A stretch of DNA of 64,000 nt from Branchiostoma floridae. Lineage: Eukaryota > Chordata > Leptocardii > Amphioxiformes > Branchiostomatidae. Positions 36,501 through 47,854 of this stretch are shown here, piece after piece; positions within the stretch are counted from its first letter, which is position 1, and each line of letters starts with the position of its first letter. The notes below the pieces were generated by a model. That model was not told where the DNA came from. It saw only the letters and a program-made list of their open reading frames with translations, and made no database searches. Location of the stretch: positions 2,586,342-2,650,341 of the forward strand of contig NC_049989.1 in assembly GCF_000003815.2 (NCBI RefSeq). Reading direction: 5' to 3'. Both the position numbers and the translations under genes were made by a program.

Positions 36501-39500
36501 CGTACCAACCTGATGAAACTATTCATGGATTTATATTTTAGGTTCAAATCCATAACAGGCTCCAATGTTGTGCCCTTGGGGAAAGCTACCTAACATTATC
36601 TATTTCCTCACTGGAATCAGGTGAAAATGAGTATCTAGCATTGATGAGGGACGTCCTCTAGGACGGTACATAAATCCAGAGCCCTACGGCCTGTTTGACT
36701 AGAGCCACACCTTGAGAAAGTTGAAGAACCCACATTGCTACTAGGTTACATATGGCCAGTCTTAACTGTGAGTCCCCTGACAGTAATTTCCCTTAAGAAC
36801 CTTTGCTTGCTTGCTTGCTTACTTCTTTAAAGCGAGTCAATCCGGCCTTTAGAATACCCCATATTAGCTCAGGATTCTCTAAAACTCCATAATACTTAAA
36901 TAAGAGAGTTCAACTTACAGAGAAAGTCTTTTCCGTCCTCCAGTGAGAAGTTGTTGAAGAGGAGTCGGAGCAACATGCCATCAGGTGCAGACAGGAACCA
37001 GGTGCAGGACAGGTTACCTGCGTACCTGTCGGGGTAGCCAGGTGAGAGGAGCACACCTGTGCTGGCGTTGGTGATGCTTCCCCCACACTCAGCTGTGGAA
37101 GGTAAGGCAAGCTCTGTCATGTATATTGGAAATTTGATTATTTTTGCAGAAAGTTAAAACAAACTTTCCAAACTTTTTTAGTTTGAACGTTCAAGTTCAT
37201 TTTTGAGAATATGTGCACATGAAACATATGGCATGAGAGTCTAACAACAATTTATTTTTTGCCATCAGTAATGTATTAATGAAAAGTTTTACCCATGTTC
37301 TGAGTTTCAATGGAAACTACACATTGTATACTGTAGCACAAAAGCACATGCTCACGGTGTCATGATTGTGGAATGGGGTGGCACCTCGAAAAAAACCACA
37401 GCAAATATTTCAAGATCTACAGTAAAAATCATTCTTACCTCTGCAGGTAGGCAATGGACCATCCCAGGATCCATCGGCACAGGTGAGTGAGGAGTTACCA
37501 TGTAGGGTGTACCCGTCATCACAGGAGAACTGTACGGTAGAACCCGGGCCGAAATCCCCTCCAACACGGCTGCCGTAATCTGGGCTGCCTGGGTCAGGGC
37601 AGGCTGCAACTGGGGTGGGCTGAGCTGTGTGGACACAACATGGACAATATCTGTCAGTAGAAAACAAACGTTTCTTAAAACGTTGGACTGGCAGGATGCT
37701 TTGTGGAAAGCAGAAATCCAAATTAGATCTCACTAAATTAAATATTGGTGTGCCAAAAACATCTGGCAACCAGTTTTCTCCATCTAATAAGGGATAGATG
37801 AGATAGAGGAGAGAGGCACTGATTTGGCAAGTCAGATTTGTTCAGCAAATGCTCACCACTGACTGGCTCTGCAGTAGAGTGACCACTAGGAACAGGTGCG
37901 GATAGAAGTTCGTGTCCCAAACATGTCTGACTGTTCTCAGAGGGAAGATAGCTACAGTCCAAATTTCCCGGCCACTGGAATCCAAACCGTTCCATCAGAG
38001 GACCGCAACCAGACTTTGCGGCTTCACACAGCCTGCGACAAGGAAGTCTCGCACTTTCCCCACCTTCACAGGGTGGCGCATACATGTAGCACAAGAACTG
38101 GCGCAAGTATCTGTAACACTGAAGCTGCACTAAGGGGGAGTATTGGCTGATCTCCAAGCCTGCGTCTACTTGATTCTGGTTTAGGTTGTTTGGGAAAATG
38201 GCTGAGGTGTAGTTAAGGGTCTGACAGAGCGGTATGGTCACCTCTTCACAATGAAAGGAGTCTGTAAGAAATCAAAGGGAGTTGTCACCTGTATTCACAA
38301 CGAAATTGTTGAGATGCACAATGATAGCCTTGACATAATGATCGAAGTAAAGAAATCAAAGGGAAGCATTTTTGGTATGATCGCCAAATGTGGAAATCCA
38401 AGATTGCCCTGATGAATTGGATCAAATCAAAGACAATAGGCAACTAACTCAGTACTGTCACTATCTTTGAAATTTTGACCAATATCTGCATGGTATGCTT
38501 TTCATAGAGGAGCAAGGGACCAACAGTTGACCTAGAGACACAGCTGGCAATACCTAAGATAGAATAGTAGGCCCTAAAACTTGTAAAAGGAACCAAAGCT
38601 AATAAAAAGCCTGAGCTCCCAAAGATGTGAAAAGCAAACAGCAAGTGCATAATGCATTGTGCCTTAGAGAGAGAGTTACACGTAGACTAATGATCTAACA
38701 TTAGACTCAGACTGGGGGTGTTGGCATCTAGTCCTGTAGCAACTAAAAATACTGCTAGGGGGGCCCAAATTAACCCCCGAAATCAACATGTCTCATTGGG
38801 ATTCATATAGCAAAATCCATAAAAATCCATCAAAAGGATCTTGAGCTACAAGTGTGAACATACAAACACAACCAAAAACAGTAACCCTAACAGTTAATAA
38901 AGCATTGTACTTCTAATAAGTAATATATCTAAAGTTTTTCTGTTCACCCAAAAATTTTAGGTTAGGTGCACCAGTGCCCCTATTCCCAGAAGTGAATCTT
39001 GAGCCACAATGCATTACTGAACTCAGAACTGTAATGATTTAATGGAAGCACTCCACACAGACACAGCCATAGCTAAAACGCATCATGTAAAGCTATTTTT
39101 GAACACTGGAAATACCCCCATTACTTCCATCTGGCTTTTAGCTATAGGTCATTTGTAGACAGGACAACTGAGAAATTGGAGGGGGGGGGGGTTATGCGGA
39201 AGCAACACTGTCATTATGGCAGTGCATTTGGGGGGGGAGCAGATGTGTTGCTATGTAATTACAACTTGGAAATAAGGCATCCTTTGGGCATCTTCTTTAC
39301 AAAATGAATACCAATTCAATTTCTTGGCTCTCGGATTTTCAAAAGTAAAAATATAGCAAGCTGACATCATAAAGCTAGAAGGTAGGGAGGAAAACTGGAA
39401 TATGACTGTATTCACCCCATAAAACTGAATGCACCAAGGCACAAACCTGGTTCTCAGGCTTCATTATTTATCATTATGTTTTTTCCAGTTAAGGGTTTTT

Positions 39501-41831
39501 TGAAATTTAAAAAAAATGCGAGAACCAACAAATGAAATTGGTGTGGCCTGAGTTTCACCTTCATCCCGGCACCACTCACCTCTGTAAGTGATATTAAATC
39601 CTCCTGTTCCATTAACAGCATCTGATGAGAAGCTCAAGTACAGCTGAGAGCCTGTGCTGTTGATGACATCACCTGCACCCAACATGTGACCACTGTAGGA
39701 GCCAATCACAGGGGAGCTGGCATTCGCGCCGTCGTAGACAGTCAAGGTGTCTCCAATGTCTGCCGTTGAGAAAGTGTTGACACTGAGGGATAGAGAATGG
39801 CCAGGCTGGGCGATGATGCGGTAGACACAGCTGGCGTTGTTGCCATAGTCCTGTGGCCACTGGGGTGATAGAAGCTCACCAAAGGAGTCGGTGTAGTTGC
39901 CCCCACAGTCTGCTAGTGAATAGGGACAAGAAATTGAGAAAAAAATTTAAAATATGTTCTTTAATACAAGTTACATTCATTATTCTTAGTTAGAAGGACT
40001 TGCTTTTTCGATAAAGGGGGAAAGAGGGTTTTTTGGTAGGTACAAATAAATCACATTTAGCAATACATTATTCACAGTGTTATGAATTCGTAACTTAGAG
40101 CAGTCACTGCGAAAACTGTGAAAATAAACCCACTCCTAGTGCATGTTAGGACAAGAAAAGAAAATGACATAGCCAGTTTTGCAAGGCATCTATTATTAAT
40201 GGTTGTCAATGTGACGTTCCTTAGCGACCTACCGGCATTCTGTGCAAGGCTCAAAAGCCTGGGTAAATACGACTTTTGTAACTGGGTATTTGAGCTACAT
40301 AATTATATATGTCATAACTAGTGATTTGTGCATTTTCGTCACATTCAAATGTCAGGAAAAATGTGGAAAGCTTTTTCTACAAAGTTATCTATACTAGCAG
40401 AATTTCATATTCAATCTCAGAGTGGCAGTAAGGTTTGTGAGTTAAGGTTTTGCTCACATTCTAGTTTCTCATATGTTTGACATCCATGTTTTTCAGTACA
40501 CCTAAATTTACCAGATTGTCTATTTCCCCCCAAAAAATGAATTTCGAGCCTTTCTGAACAACTACATAATATACACTGTGTATACAATGTTCATGGCAGA
40601 CAATGCTTTTGAAAGAGAAACATTCAATGTTGCTATCAATTATTGACTGCAATCATTGGGACTGAGCTTTCACTACTAAATCTGATACATAGTATGGAAA
40701 AGATCACTGCCCATGAACACGTATTAAGCATTGACAGAGGATTTCTATAACCATATTACAATACATTTCAGAAATCTTATCATTGGCACAATATGTTCTA
40801 GTGTAAAGACAAAATGGATCACAATATGTTCTAGTGTAAAGACAAAATGGATCACTGCTGACACACTGGTCTTGTTTTTGTCATATCTTTCAATGGTTTT
40901 GTTTACTCGTTTCCTCTGCCTTATTAATAGACAACATATTCAGCAACCGGGGAAAATTAATTTGTCTGGCAATAATTTTCATTTATGCATCCCTTGGGAT
41001 GGCTTGTCCATTCATGAGAAAACAATCTGCATTTTTTCATACACACTCAGACACTTCTACATTATTTGAGCTGGAGGGGCAATAGACATTTCTTAGATAT
41101 TTAGGATTCCTTGCTAGGTTTGTCATAGAACTACAAACCATTGAGAAATAAAGAGAAATATTTTCAATTTGTTTCTTTTGACAGCGTTACATTTTGCTTG
41201 GATGTTTATCAAGTTCTCTCTAGTTTCATGAACACACTGAGTGTGACTTGGAGATATTTGTGACTGCTCAGCTAATAGGCTTCAGAGCCGGATATGTCTG
41301 AAGGGAGAGATCTTTTTAATTAAGACAACTGAACCCTCCAATGTTTTGATAAGAAATCGTTTCACCGTGAATTACTTAGAACGTCAGGAAAGCATTATAT
41401 ATGCCAACGGATCAACAACTGAAAGAGACTGTTGTTTTAGCGACATTTGTGGTATTAACAGATGGAAAAATAATAGTATTGTCAAACCTCGAGAGGTGCG
41501 GTGATTGCTAGTATGATGTCATCATAGTAACGTTACCGGATTCCATGTCCCACAAAGGAAACGGAAAACGAAAGCTGAACACAAACTACTTTCCGTATTT
41601 CCGACTACCCTGAACTGACACACGACCAAAGCAACTAAGGACTGGCCGATCTAACATTGGAATACCGAGGAGAAATATTGAGATAATGATGATACATAAC
41701 GCTAGCTATCCGGATTGTGTTACACTTTTCTCACCTGCGGGTGACTCAGCGGGCGGTGTCACAGGTGTCTGTCCCGCCGCCAAGAGCACGGCAGCGCACA
41801 AAATTCCCGCCAAAAACTGCAGTCTCGGCAT
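27567..41831 (-). CDS. CUB / Frizzled-CRD / Sushi type I membrane receptor (14 exons, about 892 aa)
   Basis: Exons on the minus strand: 41831-41735 signal peptide (MPRLQFLAGILCAAVLLAAG); 39912-39580 CUB1; 38261-37857 Frizzled CRD; 37624-37439 Sushi1; 37092-36919 with 36321-36166 CUB2; 35892-35698 Sushi2; 35299-35161 with 33901-33711 CUB3; 33495-33304, 32961-32776 and 31581-31375 Sushi3-5; one of three TM exons; 27669-27567 tail. Nearly all junctions are phase 1, as expected for shuffled extracellular modules, and the sum is 2,679 nt. The 34-residue tail contains SFDNPMYEVP, an NPxY endocytosis signal like the LDL receptor FDNPVY. A cell-surface, internalising receptor is inferred; the Frizzled CRD suggests Wnt or lipid ligands. 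It is divergently transcribed from RAD51C. No exact orthologue is recognised. Confidence 0.88.
28282..28384 (-). other. Alternative transmembrane exon 3 (phase 1-2)
   Basis: 103 nt; acceptor TTTACAG, donor GTTGGT. It encodes ADRLEKERGIALEA, the hydrophobic AGIAVAIFVSVSIAVSV and YQHR. It joins the common tail exon in the same phase as the other two. Confidence 0.72.
29411..29519 (-). other. Alternative transmembrane exon 2 (phase 1-2)
   Basis: 109 nt; acceptor preceded by the pyrimidine tract CCCGCCCCCATCTACCCCAC, donor GTAAGA. It encodes APAHSGYVNEGIRAG, the hydrophobic SITVIFLLALGGLVIGY and KKVLR. Confidence 0.75.
30094..30208 (-). other. Alternative transmembrane exon 1 (phase 1-2)
   Basis: 115 nt; acceptor CTGTAG, donor GTGAGA. 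It encodes EAQVKTSSARSGSN-type juxtamembrane sequence, the hydrophobic run ALGVSLFVVLALLGVGGVV and the stop-transfer YKWR. The C-terminal half resembles that of TM exon 2. Confidence 0.8.
30311..30566. repeat. CAGGGTT-ended element in receptor intron
   Basis: Starts CAGGGTTGGACAAGCCC and ends AACTTGTTATTAAACCCTG, with CAAGT/ACTTG words near both ends. It is the opposite orientation of the copy at 15918-16222. Confidence 0.5.
31640..32560. repeat. Intronic repeat, unit with TTCCTGTCCTTGGTGCTGAA
   Basis: TTCCTGTCCTTGGTGCTGAA followed by TGCCTTCA (or CGCC) recurs near 31712, 32209, 32353 and 32467, each preceded by GAATGGAAAAT-type sequence. Further copies in another intron of the same gene lie near 34669, 34810 and 34965. 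Confidence 0.6.
31857..31932 (-). pseudogene. Relic duplicate of the Sushi5 exon
   Basis: About 25 codons resembling the start of the Sushi exon at 31581-31375 (EVSIQLCHDPVFLHYATY versus EVPIQLCHDPAFLHYGTY), still with its own CACAG acceptor on the minus strand. The rest of the exon is missing. The neighbouring intron sequence is duplicated too. Confidence 0.75.
34104..34459 (-). repeat. CAGGG-ended element, 'GTGCACCCA' subtype, inverted copy
   Basis: Ends are CAGGGCTCGAAATTCAC and GTATTTCGAGCCCTG, with the direct flank CATAC on both sides (34099-34103 and 34460-34464). It aligns in reverse orientation with 15148-15485 over nearly its whole length. Inserted in the intron that splits CUB3. 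Confidence 0.75.
36322..36735 (+). repeat. tRNA-derived SINE-like sequence interrupted by an insertion
   Basis: The plus strand has an A-box-like GGTGGTCTGGTGGTTAGAG near 36330 and a B box GGTTCAAATCC at 36541-36551, followed by a tail GTGCCCTTGGGGAAAGC and AGAGCCACACCTTGAGAAAG. The two halves are separated by the insertion at 36391-36533. The SINE head abuts the splice acceptor of the second CUB2 exon (acceptor AG at 36322-36323). Confidence 0.55.
36391..36533 (+). mobile_element. Short insertion with hammerhead-ribozyme-like core
   Basis: Flanked by the 9-bp direct repeat TATTTTAGG (36382-36390 and 36534-36542). Inside, CTGAAGA (36421-36427) is followed by a 5-bp stem GGTGA/TCACC with a 7-nt loop and then GAAAC (36446-36450), the order CUGANGA - stem II - GAAA of a hammerhead core, with one extra A before the stem. 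Helices I and III were not established. A related fragment on the opposite strand lies at about 35505-35590. Penelope-like elements and animal retrozymes carry such motifs. Confidence 0.4.
37857..38261 (-). other. Frizzled cysteine-rich domain exon
   Basis: The exon reads SFHCEEVTIPLCQTLNYTS then FPNNLNQNQ, LQCYRYLRQFLCYMYAPPC, LPCRRLCEAAKSGCGPLM and FGFQWPGNLDCSYLP. This is the ten-cysteine Frizzled CRD order with its YT-x-x-FPN and FLC-x-x-YAPPC signatures. The domain binds Wnt acyl chains in Frizzleds and also occurs in MFRP, corin and collagen XVIII. Confidence 0.9.
39580..39912 (-). other. CUB domain 1 exon
   Basis: A single exon encodes a full CUB domain: DCGGNYTDSFGELLSP, a YGNNASCVYRI strand, GDTLTVYDGANASS and GTGGFNITYR at the end. 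Only one cysteine pair is visible. Several N-x-S/T sites are present. Confidence 0.85.
40788..40855. repeat. 33-bp direct tandem duplication
   Basis: ACAATATGTTCTAGTGTAAA followed by GACAAAATGGATC occurs twice in a row without mismatch. Intronic, so probably recent slippage. Confidence 0.8.
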
Positions 41832-42354
41832 CCTCCTCGGACTTTACACCCTTCCCACGTGTGTACACGGGACGATCGTCAAATAAAATGAGGTAAGGTC
41901 AACGTTTTGACGTTTTTATCTTCAATCTGTCAACACACTTCTACCTGCCCGCCGGCCGCCCGCGCCAAGCATGTTCTCAACAGGTATGATTGGGTGATAC
42001 TACTATTATGATAGGAGACAAAATTCGAGATATTTAAAGATTAGGACAAAATTTATGAGAGTAAAATATCAATGACATTTTTCAATGAAAATATACACTA
42101 TCTAGATATTTTCATTTGATCATAATAAGGTATTTTTGTTGTCCAGTTCAAAATATACAAAGTTATTGATAGTTGTGAACCCCTCAGATGGAATGAGAAG
42201 GACCACTTCACGTCCCGTGATCTGAGATGACGTACTTCCGCAACAGCCGAAGAAACCGGAAATAGAAAAATTTCAGACGACATTTTGGTCAACATTTGGG
42301 GAGTTTGTACTTTTGAAAAGTATTTTGAACGCATTTCGTCTTGTTTTCAGCCAA
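41832..42354. promoter_or_regulatory. Bidirectional promoter between receptor and RAD51C
   Basis: The two start codons face away from each other across 523 bp. The RAD51C-proximal part has ACTTCCGC (42233-42240, reverse of GCGGAAGT) and ACCGGAAAT (about 42254-42262), both ETS/GABP-type motifs typical of housekeeping bidirectional promoters. The receptor-proximal part is CpG-rich (GCCCGCCGGCCGCCCGCGCC near 41947). No TATA box is obvious. Confidence 0.55.
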
Positions 42355-45300
42355 ATGTCGCGACATATCGGTTCATATCCCATCCCACCCTACCTGAAGA
42401 ACAAATTAATTACAGCGGGATTTTCGACAGCGGAGGATTTAGAGGATGTGAAGCCAGTCGAGTTGAGCAAAGGTGGGGAGGGCAACTTCTTTTTGGCGGT
42501 AAATTCGATTTCTTTAGAAATGAGTCTAGATTGGTGGTAAGAAACTTTAACACAGATTACTAGTACTGTAGTAGTGTGTTACAGTTCTCATTATAATTTA
42601 TAGCTAAATGATTGTATCGAGGCTTGACTTTTGAGATTTGCAGCAAGAGATTTAATCATAGAGTATAGAAATACGAGGGTTTTAACGTTACCTTCAAAAT
42701 GATTGATAGTGAATTATGTACTGGACGGACCACTGCAACTGCAGTGCAAGACTTGCCAAGAGTAAAAGACTGAGAGTAAAAATATTTGGGTTGGTATGAT
42801 TTTACATTGAACAACAACAACTTTTGTACATGAATAATGGTAATTGTGATTGTTCAAACTTTGTTTATTCAAGAGCAAACCATTCTGTCTGGAGTTGGTG
42901 ATTCACTACAAATCACCCGGACGGAGGCCTGGCAAACCTCTGTTTCGTATTAGTCAATACATGTCAATAATTGCTGATTCCTCGGCAAATGGACATTATC
43001 GGAAGAACAAATCAGAAGAGAAGCTCAAAATGACCTGCAGGCCATTTTTTATTGAGGTCATGAGGGAGGGGGTAGCAAAATAGAACAAATAACTATACTA
43101 GATTACATGATCAAAGTCCCTAGAATTCTTTGAACATGGAGTGGTATACTTTCAAAAACATTGTATCATACAGTATTGTTTTGTCACTAGAGCTCAAGAT
43201 AACCCCAGCAGAAGCTCTGGAAGTCTTGAGAGTTGTCCAAGGAGACCAGAAGGATCCCCCCTCCCCTGACGAGGGAGTGAAAACGGCCCTGGACATGCTA
43301 CAAGAGGAGAGAGAGCAGGGCGGTATCATCACGTTCTGCTCTGCTCTGGATGAGCTGCTGGGGGGAGGGGTGCCGCTCACCAAGATCACGGAGTTCTGTG
43401 GTGCACCGGGAGTTGGGAAGACACAAATGGGGTAAGACTATTAAAGGCTGCGTTAGACAGATACCACTTTTTAAAGTAAAAGTATAACTATTTTTTTCAC
43501 TTCTTGTTGGTGTCCTATTATCTGTATCTGTATCTGTATCTATATAGCCGGTATAACCGCCGTTCGGCGTAACACACCAGCTTTGCAGGCACGCGGCGCG
43601 GCAGCAGCTGGTTATATTACACCGAACGACTCGTTACCCCTAACTTTTGCACATCTATCTGCAAGCGTTCTTTAAAACTACCAAGAGAAGATGCCCCTAC
43701 TGTACTTGGTGATAACAAGTTCCAATCTACGATAGTTCTGGGAAAGTACGAATTTTTGAACACATCAATCCTAGGTTGGTAACTCTGGTATTTGAAGGCA
43801 TGACTGTTTCTTGTTCTTTTTCTACTATTGACTAATGTTGAATAGGACTTGCAGTGGTTGTTTTCATGCGGCTTTCGCAGTGATCTTTCCACTGGAAATC
43901 ATGCATTTTTAATGCATTAGTACTGTGCTACAGAATTACTTCATGAATTGAACTTAAAATACTGTGGAAACTCTTTTCCCCTTCTGTGAAATTAAGTCCC
44001 ATAAAATTAATAAATACACAGGTTGCTCAGGTATCTTGATCCTTATGCTACCCGTTACTTTGTAATGATTATCATTGTTTGGTGCTGACTTAAGTGATTA
44101 AAACTTATATATGTTCATGAAGTGATCTGTGAACTTTCCCTTTTTTTTACTTCAGGATGCAGCTGGCAATAGATGTGCAAATCCCCTCAGCTTTTGGTGG
44201 TTTGGGTGGAGAGGCAGTGTACATAGATACAGAAGGAAGCTTCATGGTCCACAGACTAGAAGACATGGCCAAGGCTGCAATGGAGCATTGTAGACACATA
44301 GCTACGGTGGAGAATAATAGAGGTCAGTTCTAAAGAATGTAATTTTTAGATAAAGCCCAAGGCTGTCAAACATTCAAGAACTTCCCACTACTAGTACTTT
44401 TCTCCCAACCTCTCCCCACCAAGGTCGGTGCTGGGTTGGGAGTATCCTGAAATCCATCCTATTCTAGTTAAAGTTCGCTCCTATGATGGCATTCAAGCAA
44501 AATATTATTATTACTTTTCCTCAATTTGAATTCCCAAATTCATGGTCAGCTGGTACAGGTGACTTTTGAAGACAAGCTGGCAACCTCACCTACCAACTCC
44601 CAACCACAAAGTACCTTGTTCATGACTACAAGTACCAGTAATTCCCAACCAAGGTCTGAAGAAGGTATAGATATGGAGGTCACAGTCTGCTATGTGTGAC
44701 AGGTGCTTAGGACTTGAGTGAAAAAATGTCAAAAGGAAAAAAAATGTATGGCTTGGCTTATTCCATATTTCTTCACATCTAGCTACATCATATGTCTTGA
44801 ATCTACATAATCCAAGTCAACTTTTCCTTGTCTAATGGCAATACATGTCTTTTTAATCAGCCAGGCTATTGGTTTACTTGTATAGTGTTCATTTGATGTA
44901 TGCAATAAACTTTTAATATTGCCTTTGATACAGACCAACTGGAGGCAATGGCAGACTTCACTGTGGAACACATTTTATCAAGAATCCATTTCTACAGAGT
45001 TCATGACTGGGTAGAACTAGTGGCTCTCATCAACATTCTACCAGAGTTTTTGCAAGAACATTCCAAGGTTTTAATCCCTTTTTACTGTATCCAAACATGA
45101 GATTTTACATATTTTTAGATGTAAAGTACACACAGCTCTAAAGTTCTTGCTCTTGCATAAGTAATTTTAGTTGTTTACATATGTATTTCTGGTACATACA
45201 TTGTAATTATTGTTTTTTTTGTGTTAGCCTGGTATGCAGCCATATTATAGCTTTCAAGTCTCTTCTGTCACTCCCTTAACTAATCACTATTTGGTCTAGC

Positions 45301-47854
45301 GTCCGTTATTCTCCATTTTGCAATGGTGGGACATTGCAGGGTGTCATTCAGGTCCAATTGCTGATCTCCAGCTGCCTCTGTCAAGGGGTTAGCCTTTTGC
45401 AGGTTCAGTTTGCAATTAATATCTTCCTTGACATTGTCTACCCATCTCCAAATATTTGCGAAGAGGACAGAAGAGACTCTTGAGCTATAATACAACCTGA
45501 TATCGAGACAGTTTTGTATCTATTTCAGGTACGCCTTGTGGTGATAGACAGCATTGCCTTCCCCTTCCGACATGACTTTGAAGACCTGTCTCTTCGGACC
45601 AGGCTGCTGAATGGCCTGGCACAGAACTGCATCAGGCTAGCAGACAGTCACAAAGCAGCTGTAAGTACCAGCCTGAGAGTACTGCAAGGGTAGACTGTCT
45701 TTCCAATCTTCTAACTAAACTTGAATTATAGATATTACTTTCCAGTGGCATCCTGCATGCCCTTTAATACAGGGCGTAATCAAACATTTCAATCAATCCC
45801 ATGTGTACATGTAATTCGTAGCAAGACCCCCTTCAAATCTAACATTAGAAAATAAACACATTCTACTTTAAGTGCATATAAATAAGCACCGTAACTTAAG
45901 GAAAAGCCAAGCCAGCCTGCCAAACTTAACATAACTCATAACCTTTGCCTTCCTGAATTTAGCGTAGAGCGTAACGACGACGATGGTCAGTGTTTGCCAT
46001 CACAGAAATATGTTGCACATGCATATCTTTACTGGTCTGTAGGTGGTGCTTGTGAACCAGATGACCACCAAGATGGGGCATGCTGGTGATGGGCAGGCTC
46101 ACCTCGTTCCTGCATTAGGTTAGTGGCAATAAGCCAGTACACGGTTTTCAGGGCTTGAAATACCATCTGCATGTGTAGGTTAGTGCAGGAAAAAGTTGGG
46201 CTGTGCAGGTATTTCTGATGTCTACCTGCACCTAACCTGCGCCAACTAATGTATTGTGTACTATTGTTAAGTGGATTTTTCTTTGCGGTACTGGTTGTAA
46301 CTTTTATTCAGTTTCTATGCAATGTAATCTCTTACCTACTTTGTTAGTAAAAAGGGGTATATTTTGAGGTATATTTGAATTATGCAGGTAACATTTCTCT
46401 GGTGCAGGTGATTTAAAAAAGGTCTGGATAAACGTCAAGCAGTTTACTTAATTGCATATCATGTTAGTTACATTATATCATTTGCTTATTGCTTTGCATC
46501 TTACCTATCTGTATTTTGATAACTGCACATTACTCAGTTTCTAGTTCACACTCTTGCTCCGTTCTATTATTCATACCTACTTGTGTGTTCACTTAAGGAG
46601 AAAGTTGGGGACATGCCAGTACCATACGAGTGCTGCTCTTCTGGGAGGCTGGCTGCAGGTATGTAGAGTTGGGTGGATACATTTGTAAGATACAAATGTA
46701 TGTCACATAGCTACTGTTAATTCTTTATTCTTATGGGGACTTAATTTCACTGTAGACAAGGGAAGGATGTTTTCCCTCTGTTTTAAGCTGATGTTTCAAA
46801 CAATTATTTAGTACCTTAAGTTAGTAATACATTTCGGACAGGACATCCCGGTTGGGGCTCCACCGTCTTTCAGAAGGGATGTCAAATGGGTCTCGTTTTT
46901 GGTGAGGTGCCTAGAACATGTTAAATGTATAAAAATATACCGATATATACTGAAACAGCAAGAAAACTTGCCGTCCTATGTGCAACTTGGCACCACAGGA
47001 TCTGAATTAACAAATGAGCAAACGAACAAACAAATGTATTATCAGATTGGTTTTGTTACTTATTTTGACTTTTCAAGTCTTACGGTAGAAAGACAACAAT
47101 TTTAAAATAATTTTGCTCACAAAAATGAAAAAAATGAATAAAAGTTCTTATATTGCCACAGGTATGCAAGGTTGTACAAGTCACCAACTCGAGAAGAAGC
47201 AACAGTACCGTATCAAGTGACAGTAAGTACACCTTTCACAGATACAACTAGAAAGTTACAGTTATGATGATAACAATATATAAAACAACACTTTAGTTGT
47301 ATCTGATATGTACTTAATAAATAAAAGTTTATCTGTGACGGTAGTCAACATTATGTTACAATTTTGAAAACCATATACATGTATCCGTACACAAAATAAA
47401 GCACAACCATAAACTCGGAGTTGTAAGGACTTTGTTCCATAGAGCTGAAACTGTGATTTCTGAACAACAAGATATGGAATCAGAGAAGGAACATCTGTTT
47501 TTTGCGCTTAGTGTTGGGCCATTGAAAAGGCAGGCTCACCGAGTACAGCAAAACCCAGGACTTGAAATCGTGATCCTGGTCATTCTGGGAACATTCCTGA
47601 GCTTGCACATGTATTAACATTAAGATACATAGACTCGCTTTACCCATGCATATTTTAGTCAAACTAGAGTCAATTAGCAGCTCCTAGTCAACTCAGAAAG
47701 TGCGCGTGTAAATCTATGTCTTTTTAAACAGGTGGCAGGTGTACGTGATGTATGTGTTCCAAACAACATGCAGGACCAAGCAACAAACATCTCAAAGGAA
47801 GATGGAGAAGGTCTCGATGACCACAGTCAAAGGAAAAGGCCAAGGATATCGTAA
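42355..47854 (+). CDS. RAD51C: DNA repair protein RAD51 homolog C (RAD51 paralog), 9 exons, 370 aa
   Basis: Exons 42355-42472, 43191-43431, 44156-44322, 44934-45067, 45529-45660, 46043-46118, 46598-46658, 47162-47222 and 47732-47854; phases agree and the sum is 1,113 nt. RAD51C is an ATPase of the BCDX2 and CX3 complexes in homologous recombination. Visible hallmarks: the N-terminal helical domain ([19 protein letters not shown]), [17 protein letters not shown], Walker [10 protein letters not shown] (about residues 110-118), [22 protein letters not shown], Walker [30 protein letters not shown] and a basic C-terminal RKRPR like the nuclear localisation signal of the human protein. Length and nine-exon structure match vertebrate RAD51C (376 aa, nine exons). 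Convergent with the sialyltransferase gene downstream. Confidence 0.95.
43518..43895 (-). mobile_element. 3' fragment of a non-LTR retrotransposon
   Basis: The minus strand encodes about 80 residues with [14 protein letters not shown], the C-terminal signature of many LINE reverse-transcriptase ORFs. It is followed by a short 3' region and then by a microsatellite tail (TATCTG repeats on the plus strand, 43518-43543). It lies in intron 2 of RAD51C in antisense orientation. 5'-truncated, as usual for LINE insertions. Confidence 0.7.
45225..45503. repeat. MITE-like element with AGCCTGGTAT ends
   Basis: The left end AGCCTGGTATGCAGCC, ATTATAGCTTTCAAG and TCTCTTCTGTC is mirrored at the right by GACAGAAGAGACTCTTGAGC, TATAAT and ACCTGATATC. 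Non-coding, about 280 bp, ending only about 25 bp before the acceptor of RAD51C exon 5. A shorter relative lies at 61676-61790. Confidence 0.6.
46140..46435. repeat. Decayed CAGGG-ended element, 'ACCTGCAC' subtype
   Basis: It begins CAGGGCTTGAAATACCATC and carries TACCTGCACC, ACCTGCGCC and GTGCAGG words like the element at 6-340. The right end is worn and lacks a clear CCCTG. Intronic in RAD51C. Confidence 0.5.

Noticed and set aside
43460-43640. Possible CRISPR-like short repeat (TATCTG units)
   Set aside because: It is the microsatellite tail of the LINE fragment; no spacer structure, and the genome is eukaryotic.
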